A stretch of DNA of 64,000 nucleotides from the NCBI RefSeq assembly GCF_036898095.1, contig NC_090763.1:53722968-53786967 (forward strand), read 5' to 3'. The number at the start of each line of letters is the position of its first letter. The stretch's first letter is position 1. Shown here one piece after another: positions 1 to 10,985 of the stretch. The notes beneath the pieces were generated by a model. That model saw only the letters and a list, made by a program, of their open reading frames with translations. It ran no database searches and was not told the DNA's origin. Position numbers and translations under genes: made by a program. This stretch comes from Palaemon carinicauda (taxonomy: Eukaryota > Arthropoda > Malacostraca > Decapoda > Palaemonidae).

Positions 1-489
1 CGCAACACTGTCCACAACACTATCACTTGGCACTTTAGCACTTCCCACTGCACTTTGGCACTTAAGCTCCTTCACATCCGCCATGAGCTGATTACAGTCA
101 CTAGCAAGGGACTCAACTCTCTCACCCAGAGCCTGGAAGGCACGCATCATATCAGCCATCGATGGTTCCTGAGTGCCAGGAGGGGGGTTAGGAGCAACCA
201 CTACAGGGGAAGGAATAGGTTGTGGGGCATGAGGAGAGGATATATCAATAGAACGAGAAGAACTTCTCCTAACTCTATCTCTCTCTAGCCTACGTGTGTA
301 CTTTTGAAATTCGATAAAATCGAATTCCGAAAGGCCAACGCACTCCTCACACCGATCTTCCAATTGACAGGTTTTATCCCGACAATTGGAACAAACAGTG
401 TGAGGGTCGATAGAAGCCTTCGGAAGACGCCTAGAACAGTCCCTAGCATTGCATTTCCTAAATTTGGGGACTTGTGAAGGGTCAGCCAT
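1..489 (-). CDS. DIRS gag, N-terminal part (runs off the window edge)
   Basis: The minus-strand frame starts at ATG 487-489 (MADPSQ...) and stays open for 163 codons to the window edge. It lies in the same position as the gag of DIRS-e at 63090. The N-terminus carries the same Cys cluster, including C-S-N-C-R-D-K-T-C followed by E-D-R-C-E-E-C, which resembles a zinc-binding knuckle. A Ser/Arg-rich stretch and a proline-rich linker follow. Known role by family: DIRS ORF1 is taken to be the nucleocapsid-like protein that packages element RNA. The C-terminus lies outside the window, so integrity of the whole gene cannot be judged. The frame is diverged from DIRS-e but has no stop here, so this element may be less decayed than its nested position suggests. 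Confidence 0.75.
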   Translation of the reverse strand, partial: MADPSQVPKFRKCNARDCSRRLPKASIDPHTVCSNCRDKTCQLEDRCEECVGLSEFDFIEFQKYTRRLERDRVRRSSSRSIDISSPHAPQPIPSPVVVAPNPPPGTQEPSMADMMRAFQALGERVESLASDCNQLMADVKELKCQSAVGSAKVPSDSVVDSVA

Positions 490-644
490 TTTGAATTGGT
501 CAAGGGAAATTCCAAAAAACGATCAAAAAGTCATCAACAAAGAATCCGTTATCAAAAAGAGTTCAAGGATTTGTGTGAAGAAAAACCCTGCACAGCGAAA
601 GCTCAAAACTAGAATATAGTACTTCACCAATTAGATGTGAAAAA
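1..644 (-). mobile_element. DIRS-a, outer element, first segment (gag 5' part and leader)
   Basis: This is the left part of an older DIRS-type retrotransposon on the minus strand that runs off the window at base 1. It holds the start of a gag frame and about 150 bp of leader. The leader stops at an A-run (640-644) where DIRS-b begins, and it resumes at 7525. The rejoined leader matches the leader of DIRS-e near 63225-63270 (shared 'acttcacca' and 'actcca' stretches), which shows the two segments were once contiguous. Confidence 0.85.
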
Positions 645-815
645 TGTTATTTTTATTAATAAAATAAATTTTTGAATATACTTACCCGATAATCATGTAG
701 CTGTCAACTCCGTTGCCCGACAGAATTCTATGGAGGGATACGCCAGCTATCACAATACTAGAAGGGGGTGTATTTACCAGCGCCACCTGTGGCCAGGTAC
801 TCAAGTACTTCTTGT
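645..815. repeat. DIRS-b left inverted terminal repeat
   Basis: The segment from 'cttacccgataatcatgtag' (about 680) onward is the reverse complement of the segment ending near 7515. The matching stretch covers the Cys-less leader with the 'gccacctgtggccagg' core. The outermost 36 bp (TGTTATTTTTATTAAT...) is unique to this end and reappears inverted in the ICR. Confidence 0.85.
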
Positions 816-881
816 TGACACCTCCTCAATTATTCCTCGGTCCACTGGTTCTCTATGGGGAGGAAGGGAGGGTCGATTAAA

Positions 882-973
882 TCATGATTATCGGGTAAGT
901 ATATTCAAAAATTTATTTTATTAATAAAAATAACATTTTTCAATATTAAACTTACCCGATAATCATGTAGCTG
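882..973. repeat. DIRS-b internal complementary region (ICR)
   Basis: The segment reads as the reverse complement of the left terminus (TGTTATTTTTATTAAT...) followed by AAAAA and the inverted right terminus (CAATATTAAACTTACCCG...). This is the head-to-tail joint expected of the circular DIRS intermediate and is the diagnostic ICR of the family. It carries the b-specific 'attaat' variant of its own left end. Confidence 0.85.
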
Positions 974-1360
974 ATTCACACCCAGGGGGGTGGGTGAAAA
1001 CCAGTGTACAAGATTAAAGGATAGCTAAGTATCCCATATTTCATATAATCAGTTATCCACAATAACAATGAAATAATAAGTACCTGGTAAGGAAGTCGAC
1101 TTGAACCGTTACTCTGCCTTTAATAAGATCGTCTTCCTTACTGAGCGCAGCGTTCCTCTTGGGAGGCTGAATCAACTCAAAGGTGCTAAAGTATACAGGG
1201 CTGCAACCCATACTAAAGGACCTCATCACAACCTTTAACCTTGGCGCTTCTCAAGAAAGAATTGACCACCCGCCAAATCAACAAGGATGTGGAAGGCTTC
1301 TTAGCCGACCGTACAACCCATAAAAAGTATTCAAGAGAAAGGTTAAAAAAGGTTATGGGA
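974..1360. other. DIRS-b 3' non-coding region
   Basis: About 390 bp between the ICR and the recombinase stop codon. Near-identical sequence occurs at 12870-13257, 13900-14289, 57179-57576 and 63800-64000, so it is a conserved 3' untranslated part of the DIRS family. No open frame is visible. Confidence 0.7.
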
Positions 1361-2532
1361 TTATGGGAATGTAGTGGCTGAGCCCTCGCCTACTACTGCA
1401 TTCGTTGCTACGAATAGACCCAGGGTGTAGCAGTACTCGTAAAGAGACTGGACATCTTTGAGATAGAATGATGCGAACACTGACTTGTTTCTCCAATAGG
1501 TTGCATCCATAACACTCTGCAGAGAACGGTTCTGTTTGAAGGCCACTGAAGTAGCCACAGCTCTCACTTCATGTGTCCTTACCTTCAGCAAAGCAAGGTC
1601 TTCTTCCTTCAGATGAGAATTTGCTTCTCTAATCAGAAGCCTGATGTAGTAAGAAACTGAGTTCTTAGACATTGGTAGAGAAGGCTTCTTGATAGCACAC
1701 CATAAGGCTTCTGATTGTCCTCGTAATGGTTTTGACCTTTAGATAGTACTTAAGAGCTCTAACTGGGCAAAGTACTCTCTCCAGTTCGTTCCCCACCATG
1801 TTGGACAGACTTGGGATCTCGAACGACTTAGGCCAAGGACGGGAAGGAAGCTCGTTTTTAGCCAAAAAACCGAGCTGTAAGGAACATGTAGCCGTTTCAG
1901 ATGTGAAACCTATGTTCCTGCTGAAGGCGTGGATCTCACTTACTCTTTTACCTGTTGCTAAGCACACGAGGAAAAGAGTTTTTTAATGTGAGGTCCTTAA
2001 AAGAGGCTGATTGGAGCGGTTCAAATCCTGATGACATTAGGAACCTTAGGACCACGTCTAGATTCCAGCCTGGAGTGGACAACCGACGTTCCTTTGAGGT
2101 CTCAAAAGACCTAAGGAGGTCCTGTAGATCTTTGTTGGAGGAAAGATCCAAGCCTCTGTGGCGGAAAACCGCTGCCAACAAACTTCTGTAACCCTTGATC
2201 GTAGGAGCTGATAGGGAGCTTACGTTCCTTAGATGTAACAGGAAGTCAGCAATCTGGGTTACATTGGTACTGGTTGAGGAAAACTGCATTGGCCTTGCAC
2301 CAGCTTCGGAAGACTTCCCATAAAGACTGATAGACTCTGAGAGTGGATGTCGTCCTTGCTCTGGCAATCGCTCTGGCTGCCTCCTTCGAAAAGCCTCTAG
2401 CTCTTGAGAGTCTTTCGATAGTCTGAAGGCAGTCAGACGAAGAGCGTGGAGGTTGGGAGTACCTTCTTTACGTGAGGTTGACGCAGAAGGTCCACTCTAG
2501 GAGGAAGAGTCCTGGGAACGTCGACCAGCCAT
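1361..2532 (-). pseudogene. DIRS-b tyrosine recombinase, frameshifted
   Basis: This is a copy of the recombinase of DIRS-e with several frame breaks: near 2285 (an extra A), near 1975 (a T-run) and near 1670-1730. The start codon equivalent is at 2530-2532. The pieces still show the SAM-like N-terminal region (SLSAPTIKGYRS), the first catalytic Arg in A-x-G/K-K-R-V-S-E, the H-E-V-R box, and the active-site Tyr in FASFYLKD. Known role: the enzyme joins the circular DNA intermediate to the target. With at least three frameshifts this copy should not make active protein. Confidence 0.8.
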
Positions 2533-3689
2533 TGCAGTACCTCAGTGAACCATTCTCTCGCGGGCCAGAGGGGAGCAACCAACGTCAGCCGTGTCCCTTT
2601 GTGAGAGGCGAACTTCTGAAGTACCCTGTTGACAATCTTGAACGGCGGGAATGCATACAGGTTGAGATGGGACCAATCCAGCAGAAAGGCATCCACGCGA
2701 ACTGCTGCTGGGTCTGGAATCGGAGAACAATACAAGAGGAGCCTCTTGGTCATCGAGGTAGCGAATAGATCTATGGTTGGCTGATCCCACAGGGCCCAAA
2801 GTCTGCTGCAAACATTCTTGTGAAGGGTCCACTCTGTGGGGAAGACCTGACCCTTCCGGCTGAGGCGATCTGCCATGACATTCATATCGCCCTGAATGAG
2901 CCTCGTTACCAGCGTGAGCTTTCGATCTTTTGACCAAATGAGGAGGTCCCTTGCGATCTCGAACAACTTCCTCGAATGAGTCCCTCCCTGCTTGGAGATG
3001 TAAGCCAAGGCTGTGGTGTAGTCGGAGTTCACCTCCACCACCTTGTTAAGCTGGAGGGACTTGAAGTTTATCAAGGCCAAATGAACTGCCAACAACTCCT
3101 TGCAATAGATGTGAAGTGTCCTTTGCTCCTGATTCCATGTTCCCGAGCATTCCTGTCCGTCCAGTGTCGCACCCCAGCCCGTGTCCGATGCGTCCGAGAA
3201 GAGACGTGGTCGGAGGACTGAACAGCCAATGGTAGACCTTCCTTGAGAAGAATGCTGTTCTTCCACCACGTTAGAGTAGACCTCATCTCTTCGGAAACAG
3301 GAACTGAGCCCGTCTCTAGCGTCATGTCCTTTATCCAGTGAGCAGCTAGATGATACTGAAGGGGGCGGAGGTGGAGTCTCCCTAACTCGATGAACAGGGC
3401 CAGCGATGAAAGTGTCCCTGTTAGACTCATCCACTGCCTGACTAAGCATCGGTTCCTTCTCAGCATGCTCTGGATGCATTCTAGGGCTTGGAAGATCCTT
3501 GGGGCCGACGGACAAGTCCGAAAAGCTCGACTCTGAAGATCCATACCCAAGGAGACAATGGTCTGGGATGGAACGAGCTGAGACTCCTCAAAATTGACCA
3601 GGAGGCCCAGTTCCTTGGTCAGATCCATAGTCCATTTGAAAATCTCCAGACAGCGACGACTTGAGGGAGCTCTTAAAAGCCAGTCGTCT
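2433..3689 (-). pseudogene. DIRS-b truncated RT with RNase H and methyltransferase-like region
   Basis: On the minus strand the sequence starts at the second half of RT motif C (S-D-D-W instead of L-D-D-W). It continues through the RT thumb, breaks frame near 3220-3240, and enters an intact RNase H stretch (FSDASDTGWG, CKELLAV, NSDYTTA, MADRLSR). The methyltransferase-like tail follows (DLFATSM, CSPIPDP, LVAPLWPAREWF). RT motifs A and B are absent because of the shared deletion at about 3689. The RNase H Asn/Asp box carries D-Y instead of D-N. It cannot encode a working polymerase. Confidence 0.8.
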
Positions 3690-4290
3690 GACGGAGCCGG
3701 ACACAAGATCATGATACTGCTGCACAGTCTGTAAACTGTCAATCATGGGCAAGCGAGGAAGTACAGTGACAACCCGAATCTGTCTAGACTGTCTGGGTCG
3801 TACAGACAACTCCTTAACGGGTTGCTGAGGTTGCCCACTGCGTCACAACAAGTCCCTTCTGTTGGTTGTTGAACGTCTTCCCCGTGACACATTGACTCCG
3901 TAAACAAAAAATCCTCTAACAAGGACTAAGCTTGGACTGCATGTCATGCAACACAGCTCAAGGTCTATGGGAGCAGGTGTGGTAACAGACGGGATTAGCG
4001 GCTGAAGTGTAACCATTACCTTCCCTGTAAGCATGTTATGCTTAAATAAAAGTCCATAAGAGGTTATGCAGCTAAAGGCTCCCTCCAAATGACAGAGTCC
4101 TCAAGGGAATATCAGAAGGAGGGAGAAAAGAACTTTCTCATCTACAGGGACCTTATCCTAGAAAAGCTAAGTTCTCTGAGTGAGGGTTCACTGGTGCAAA
4201 GCAGCAGACTAGAAGGCAACGTTATGAAACTGCTTGACAGTCTAGTGAGTTGGCAACAACCCAAGATGTGTTGAGAAGCATGCGGTAAGG

Positions 4291-4460
4291 TATGCAGAGC
4301 ATGATGTATGCAGAGTATGCTGTATGCAGAGCATGCTGAATGCAGAGCATGCTGTATGCAGAGCATGTTGTATGCAGAGCATGCTGAATGCAGAGCATGC
4401 TGAATGCTGAGCATGTAGGAAGTAGAGCCTGCTGTAAGCAGAGCCTGCTGAAAGGAAAGC
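4291..4460. repeat. 16-bp minisatellite in DIRS-b
   Basis: About ten degenerate copies of a unit reading 'tgcagagcatgctgta'. The same satellite is longer in DIRS-d and DIRS-c. It occupies the place of the 21-bp gag repeats of DIRS-e. Confidence 0.85.
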
Positions 4461-5140
4461 AGAGCGTGTGCATGGCGTTTAACATTTCTCAGAAATTCCA
4501 TGACCAGTGCTAGAGTGCTTAATGCATGCTTGCATGGGGTTTAAACCATGGTATGCTGAACAGCAGAGTCAGAACGAGCTGGAACAACAACAGAGGTTTC
4601 CTCAACTTGAGGGAAAACCTGAGGTTCAGACTGCATAGGCTGAACAACAGACGGAGCAGAAGGCAGGTGCAAGGGTGAAGGAGGTTGACTCCTAGCAAGA
4701 GTTGCACCCAAGGATTGTACCAGCTAAGCGGAGGACGGAGGCGGAGTAGTCCGTTCCTGTTCCTGAGAGATGAGTGGAGCATGAGAAGGTTGAGGCTGCG
4801 CAGAACAAGGTAAAGTTCTAGCAAGCTGAGGCTCCTGAGGCGCAAGTGCATGGTGTAGATGAGCTTGCCTAGATGAGGGTTGAACTCGGTGCAGCGCTGG
4901 TTGAGCAGACAGACTCACGGAGGGGAGAGGTTGTTGTACCCCAACCGAGAGTTGCACCACTGGAGGAGCAGCAAGGGGAGGAGGAGGAAGAGTGTAACTC
5001 TCCTGATCCCAAAGCAAGGGTTGCCTTAAAGAAGGCTGAGGCTGAACAACACTGTGAACAGCAAACTCCGAAAGTGGTTCAACATCGTACGCCTGGCAGA
5101 TGGAGCTGCGACTGGGTGCAGCGAGTGCAGCGAGTGCAGG

Positions 5141-5357
5141 CGGGTGCAGCACAGGCTGAACGGGTGCAGGAGGTTGGTGCACCACCGGTGCAGGCGGGTG
5201 CAGCATAGGCTGAACGGGTGCAGGAGGTTGGTGCACCACCGGTGCAGGCGGGTGCAGCACAGGCTGAACGGGTGCAGGAGGTTGGTGCACCACCGGTGCA
5301 GGCGGGTGCAGCACAGGCTGAACGGGTGCAGGAGGTTGGTGCACCACAGGTGCAGGA
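5141..5357. repeat. 54-bp tandem repeat in the gag-derived region, four copies
   Basis: Four copies start at 5141, 5195, 5249 and 5303. The unit encodes an 18-residue Pro/Val/His-rich peptide on the minus strand (VVHQPPAPVQPVLHPPAP). It is not expanded in DIRS-c, -d or -e, so it arose in this copy or its recent lineage. Confidence 0.85.
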
Positions 5358-6259
5358 GGTGCAACACTCTCAGCACGACACTCACGCATCAAGTCCGAAA
5401 GCTGTGCTTGCATGGACTGTAGTAGAGTCCACAACATCATACGCCTGGCAGATGGTACTGTGATCAGGCGGAGCGAGTGTAGGAGGAGGGAGTGTAGGCG
5501 GAGGCGGTGGAGCAACACTCTCAGCCCGACACTCACTCATCAAGTCCGAAAGCTGTGCTTGCATGGACTGTAGTAGAGTTCACAACATCGTACGCCTGGC
5601 AGATGGTGCTGCGACCAGGCGGAGCAGGTGCAGGCTGGGCGAGCACAGGCGGAGCAGGTGCAGGCTGGGCGAGCACAGGTGCAGCGAGAACAGGTGGAGG
5701 GAGTGCAGGCGGTGCAACACTCTCAGCCCGACACTCACGCATCAAGACCGAAAGTTGTGACTGTATGGACTGCAGTAGAGTTAACTTGGGGTCGGCAGAC
5801 ACTAAGTTCTGCTGAGGTAAAGCCTTAACAGCAGAGATCTGTTGTGGCAGAACCTTACTCCTCTTAGTCGGAGTGTAATCAACTGATGACTGGGAGAGTC
5901 AGAGCTAACCCAACGACTGCATTCGGGTTGTGAACTTTAACTTCGTACGTCTGGCATAGGTCTGGACTGAACGTTTAAGAAGTCTTGAGACCTGAGACCA
6001 GCGTTACTCTGCCTTTATTTTCTCCCCTAATCTCTTCTGCAGACGAGCAAAATAAGGGCTCAATCGTCTGCGGGTGGGAGTGACGGTCTCGGTAAGACAC
6101 GCCCACAACCACCGAGAATACTTCTGTGCGCCGATCAAGGCCTGCTGAACCCTTATGCCCTTCGACATTGCTTCTCCCCTGGGCTTGGGAGCTTGCAAGA
6201 GGTCCCGGACTGGGAGGACGACTGGCGCGCACAAAAGTACCCTCACGCACTAATCACTT

Positions 6260-6557
6260 ATCACTTTGATTTCTGTTTGCACTTATTTCACTGAACTCGA
6301 AACTTAAGTGGTTTGTACCTGAAATACGCAATTCTATCCTTTCTCAAAGTTAGTAATTGCGAAAACAGAATTACAATGTAACAGAAAAATCTAATGAAAG
6401 ATAAATCAGTGGTTGGAAAGAGACTAAACACTAGATCACTCTAGAAACGTTTAGTTTCTTCCCCTAAAGAGACTAGGGAGAAGAGCAAAAATCGATAATG
6501 ACGTTACTCGTACGCCTGGCAGGCTTGAATGAAACGTTTATCCTCTTTCTCCCTCCG

Positions 6558-6590
<33 letters not shown>

Positions 6591-7339
6591 TGACTTAGAA
6601 CCTGAGAGAAGAGCCCAATCATATATATCGTTAAAACATATTATTGTTAAAGGAAAAAACTGAAAAGTTCCTTTATTAGGATCAAAACCATTAAGTTAAG
6701 AAAGAATGAACAAAACGCTAGACACGGTTACTCTTACTGCAACGTGAAACCGTGAACATTCTTTCTCTATCGTAACGATAGAGTGCAAGTTGAACGTTCT
6801 GAACGTCAACAACTGCAGAGACAAAACAAAACGTTAGTTCAGCTTTGAAAACAGTACGAGACTGTCAAAGAAAATCTTTCAAACTCTGTGGCGGAAATAG
6901 CATAATATGTTAACAGGTAAAACCGAAATGACGGGCTCAAAGTTTATTAACTTCGGTAAAAGACCGCCTACTATTAGGAAGGTCGAATATAAACAAATAT
7001 AAAAATTAATTTTAATGAGTTTAAAATAAAAGGAAGTTAATCGAAGAGGCCTATAAGAGGCGGAGAGATATAAAATAAATCTATAACTTTGTTAAGCAAA
7101 ATTAAGAAAGAGAGTCTATACTCTCTTAGACACCAACACTTCCGTCTAAGGGAAGGGTCGGCCATTGAAAGGTGAACGAGAGTTCATACTCTCTCGTCAC
7201 CAAAATTAATCAAATTAATTCCAAAAGCTAACTAAGCTAATATAGAAGTTTTCCAGTAAAGCGACAGCCGAAATCAAAGAGAAATACTTCACCAAAGTCG
7301 TGAAAATACTCCAAGAACATAAGCGTATCCCAGAACGTC
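6260..7339. other. DIRS-b AT-rich 5' non-coding region with CT microsatellite
   Basis: About 1 kb that replaces the gag N-terminus seen in DIRS-e. It contains a CT run at 6564-6590. The same sequence occurs in DIRS-d (18950-20040) and DIRS-c (24590-25720), so it is a fixed part of the non-autonomous subfamily. No coding signal is seen. Confidence 0.7.
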
Positions 7340-7524
7340 TTGCCGGAAGCACGACAGAGGAATAATTGAGGAGGTGTCAACAAGAAGTACTTGAGTACCT
7401 GGCCACAGGTGGCGCTGGTAAATACACCCCCTTCTAGTATTGTGATAGCTGGCGTATCCCTCCATAGAATTCTGTCGGGCAACGGAGTTGACAGCTACAT
7501 GATTATCGGGTAAGTTTAATATTG
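7340..7524. repeat. DIRS-b right inverted terminal repeat
   Basis: Inverted counterpart of the left terminus, ending '...cgggtaagtttaatattg'. It is flanked by AAAAA and then by DIRS-a leader sequence. Confidence 0.85.
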
Positions 7525-7747
7525 AAAAACTCCAGTTTAGCAACAGCGAGTAAAGTACGTCTTGCCGACACGGCGACAGAGAGAAAATTGAGTCTTTGTT
7601 TACATTGAGAACTGGGTATCTGGTCGACAGATGGCGCTGTTGGGCACACCCGCAACCTGTGTAGCGATCGCTGGCGAGTTTTTCCGTAGAGTTGTCTGTC
7701 GAGCAACAGAGTTGCAGCTATATAATCACCGGCTAAGTTAAATATTG
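7525..7747 (-). mobile_element. DIRS-a, outer element, second segment (5' terminal repeat)
   Basis: Continuation of the leader and 5' terminus of DIRS-a after the DIRS-b insertion. It carries diverged versions of the family landmarks: 'cgtcttgccgacacggcgac', 'gtagcgatcgctggcg', and a terminus 'ggctaagttaaatattg' followed by AAAA. The divergence from b, c and d marks a different and probably older subfamily. Confidence 0.8.
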
Positions 7748-8299
7748 AAAACTGTCATTTGTTCCTACGCATATACAAAACTTTCCTTTAACATAGGGAG
7801 ATTCGCCAATTGGTGGGTAATAAGACCCACTAAAACTGAACTGGTCACTTATTTTTCTTCCCTAGTTCTATACAGAAGCAAGTGAAATAACTCCAGCAAC
7901 CTATCTATTCACCATAGGGTATGAGTAGGCTGATAAGGCCTAGCCTGCATTTGGTAAATACCTGGTATGTGGTCAATGAAGAAATCTTTCTCCCTAAGAG
8001 GAGAAATGCAATCCAGAATGAAATACCCAGTGTATGTTGATCAATGAGTTTGGTTTTTATTCCACAATCTTACCCCTTGTTAAGGGAGGATGGGGGGGAG
8101 AACTACTAAGATATACTCTAATAAGAATAGTACTGCATTTAGAAGTGTAGCTTGGCAGTATCAATACCAAAACCAACAAGTAATAGTACATCCGCTTCAT
8201 CCCCAAAAAGTGGGGAAGGAAAAAAAAAGCAGAAGAGTCAGTCATTCTACCTTGTGTTCCAGACTCACATTTACATGTTATTATAGACAAGATGCTTTA
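7748..8299. other. Intergenic, nothing recognised
   Basis: About 550 bp of mixed sequence. Short open frames occur but none resembles a known protein. Confidence 0.5.
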
Positions 8300-10445
8300 T
8301 GTTCTGTGTAGGAACTGGGGTGACTACACAACTACTTGTGCAGCCACCACAAAACCAAGAATATCGGGGAAGAACTTGTGCTACACTCCCTTACGTGAAA
8401 GGCTGTGAAGAAAAGCTGTTTGACACTTCAAAATTCCTTACACCAAAACCTGGCCAATTGCAAGACTCCTCTTGAAGGCTAAGGTGGGACCTATGCTCCT
8501 GCTTTATGAGTTCTAGTCCAAGCTGCTACATTAATACTGTGGTCTAGGTGTCTGCTCGATGGATTGTCTCATGAAGCCAGAGAGAGACTGTGTTCAAAGA
8601 CACCTATTTCTTTGTTCTGCTAATGCTAAAGATAAGACACTGGCACTCACGGCTTGAGTCCTCTTTGGATAACACCACAGAACATTCATGGGCACAAATA
8701 TATCTCCTTTTGATTACCACCCGATGCTTTGTGTAGAAAGGGGATGGAGAAGGTCTCCAATATGGGGTCTTATCTCGATGGGTTCTTGATTTTGGCCATG
8801 AACTTGGGCATAAAACCAAAAGAGACCTCCTTCCAGCCCTTAGAGCGGAGAGACCATGCAACTCTGCACTCTTTGCTTATGCTAAGGCTAGCATAAAGAC
8901 AGTTATGATAATCAGAACTCTATTTGACGACCTTCTCAAAGGCTCATATGGGTACTCTTGAGAGCCTTGAGAACAAGGGTCAAATCCCACTACAGAGGCC
9001 TGAGATCCTGGGGTGGCCAAGACTGCTGAAAGCTCCTCATGAGCATAGGAAACTCCAAAGAGGAGGAAAGGTCTATTTCCTTCAGTCAAAAGCCTGTACT
9101 CAAAGCTGAGTGGTAGCTATACACAGTTTTAACTTAGAGGTGCGTGTTTTATTAAAGGAGAAAAGGGAATTCTGTGATCAGCACTAGAAATGCTCCGATC
9201 AAAGAAGTACCCCTTCTATGACACCAATTGCAGAAGATGGCATACTTTTCCCAGTAGATAGCTGTAGAGGAACGTTCCAGGTATCCATACATATACTAAG
9301 CAGACTCTCACAAATAGCCTTGCACAAGATACTGGATAGTATCCAATCACAAAGTGTAAGCAAATCATGGATTCGTGGTACCTCTGAAGGTGCGGTTGAC
9401 AATGAAGGGTAGTCCATAGAGGATAGTTCTCTCAAAACCTCGACTAGAAGTGCTAACAAATCAGGATACTACTTGGCATGTGGTCATCTGGGAGCAACCA
9501 GAGTCATCTTGAGGCCTGGTATCATCAACACTTGGTTGATCAGCTGGAAAATCAGGCTGAACAAAGAAAATACATAGATGTCCAGGTGATCCCATAGATG
9601 TTGGATGGCATCCTTAAATAGCCCACATGTCTGGAATGGGGGAAAACAACCCAGGCTGTTTAGCTGTGTGATGAACATGTTGATTCCTGGTGATCCCCTG
9701 GACGAGAAGCCTCTTCACTATGCTAGGATGTAGGAACCACTCTGACCTTACAACCTGCACCTGGCGACCAAGTGTCTACTAATCCATTCCTCTTGTCTGG
9801 AATGTACCTGGCTGACAATTCTATGGTTTGGCAAACCATCCACATGTGTATCTGCTTTGCTAGCATGTAAAAGGGGAGCAAAACCATTCCCATTGCTTGT
9901 CAATGTAGGCTACAATGGTGATGGTGTTGTTCACCAACACAACCAAGCACCATCTCCAAGGATCTTGGAATGCTTTCAGAGTTATAAATTCTGCTTAAAT
10001 TACCAGGACATTGATGCACAGATGCTTTTTTTCTACTGACCATACACCAAAAACAACCAAGTCACCAAGGTGCGTGGCCCACATCTTCAATACATCTGAG
10101 AACAGCTGCATTTCTAGAGGTGGGGAAGAGAGTGGGACTGCAATGGTGAACTTTTTCTCCTTCAGCCACCAATCAAGACTGGCCTGTGCCTCCTATCCAA
10201 CTGGAACATAATGGTTCATGTGATCCCTGGAAGCCTACCAATCATCCTTCAAACACCACTGAAGGGATCACTGGTGGAGGCAGCCCCGTGGAACAAGCTT
10301 CTCCAGAAAGGATAGGTTGCTGACAAGATTGCAAGTGTCAGGCTGGGACTACTGTCTTGAACAGCAATGGCTGTGCTAGCTCACAGCTTGCTGATGTGAT
10401 CGTCTGATGGAAAGACTCTCGTTGCTGCCATTTCAATCAGTATAT
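8300..10445 (-). mobile_element. DIRS-h, heavily decayed DIRS relic
   Basis: Several stretches match the second DIRS family seen in element g. 'tgtgcagccaccaca' at 8338 matches 44815. 'cttctatgacaccaattgcagaaga' near 9210 aligns with the recombinase N-terminus at 45630. On the minus strand near 10080-10000 a broken RNase H start can be read (THLGDLVVFGVWS). All frames are interrupted. The order on the minus strand, RNase H then recombinase, is as in DIRS. Limits are approximate. Confidence 0.6.
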
Positions 10446-10501
10446 CCAGATACATTAATATCTGCTCGAGTATGTAGTTATTATGTTTTAGACGAACGTT
10501 G

Positions 10502-10985
10502 GTTATTATTATTACTATTATTATTATTACTAGCTAAGCTACAACCCTAGTTGGAAAAGCAGGATGCTATAAGCCCAAGGGCTTCAACAAGGAAAAATAG
10601 CCCAGTGAGGAAATGAAACAATTAAATAGATAAACTACAAGGTAATGAACAATCAAAATAAAATATTTTAAGAACACTAACAACATCAAATTAGATCTTT
10701 CATATATAAAATATAAGGAAGGTAGGCACTGAACAATTACAGTGCAGTAGTTATACCTTGAGTAAATTGTTTGATAATCTCAGTGTTGTCAGGTATATGA
10801 GAGGAGAGGAGAATATGGAAAGAATAGGCCAGACTATTCGGTGTATGTGTACGCCAAGGAAAAATTAGCCGTAACCAGAGTGAGGGATCCAAATTAGTAC
10901 TGTATGGCCAGTCAAAGGATCCAACAACTCTCTAGCAGTAGTATCTCAACGGATGACTTGTGCCCTGGCCAACCTACTGCTACAT
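10502..10985 (-). repeat. ATT-tailed dispersed repeat (family R1), copy 1
   Basis: The copy starts with an ATT/ACT microsatellite, then 'agctaagctacaaccctag', and runs to 'ctggccaacctactgc'. Other copies lie at 31009-31098, 33781-34437 and 56704-56848. The microsatellite at one end suggests a retroposed tail, so the repeat itself probably points to the minus strand. Its class is not known from the sequence. Confidence 0.75.

Larger units (their letters stand above)
3689..6258 (-). pseudogene. DIRS-b gag-derived region
   Basis: The segment corresponds to the middle of the DIRS-e gag. From the 5' side it shows the S-P-G-P-L-A-S-S-Q-A-Q block (about 6170-6250), the M-Q-x-Q-L helix, then proline-rich and tandem-repeat sequence. 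It ends with a V-V-T...S-Q-T-V-Q-Q-Y-H-D piece (3700-3800) that aligns with gag of e near 61620-61680. Three partial direct duplications of a segment with 'tcaagtccgaaagctgtgct' occur near 5390, 5540 and 5740. The Cys cluster and capsid-like C-terminus are missing. Frames are open over stretches but change repeatedly. Confidence 0.7.
645..7524 (-). mobile_element. DIRS-b, non-autonomous copy nested in DIRS-a
   Basis: The element is bounded by TGTTAT... at 645 and ...ATTG at 7524, with A-runs on both sides and no target duplication. The left terminus (645-815) and right terminus (about 7340-7524) are inverted repeats. Reading on the minus strand it holds an AT-rich 5' region, gag-derived sequence, a truncated RT, RNase H with a methyltransferase-like region, and a recombinase, all with frame breaks. 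It lacks the gag Cys cluster, the gag C-terminus and RT motifs A and B. The deletion joining gag to RT motif C near 3689 is shared with DIRS-c and DIRS-d. Confidence 0.88.

Noticed and set aside
645..960. The roughly 300-bp inverted repeat at each left end as an independent MITE
   Set aside because: It is always attached to a DIRS body, and its right arm is the ICR.
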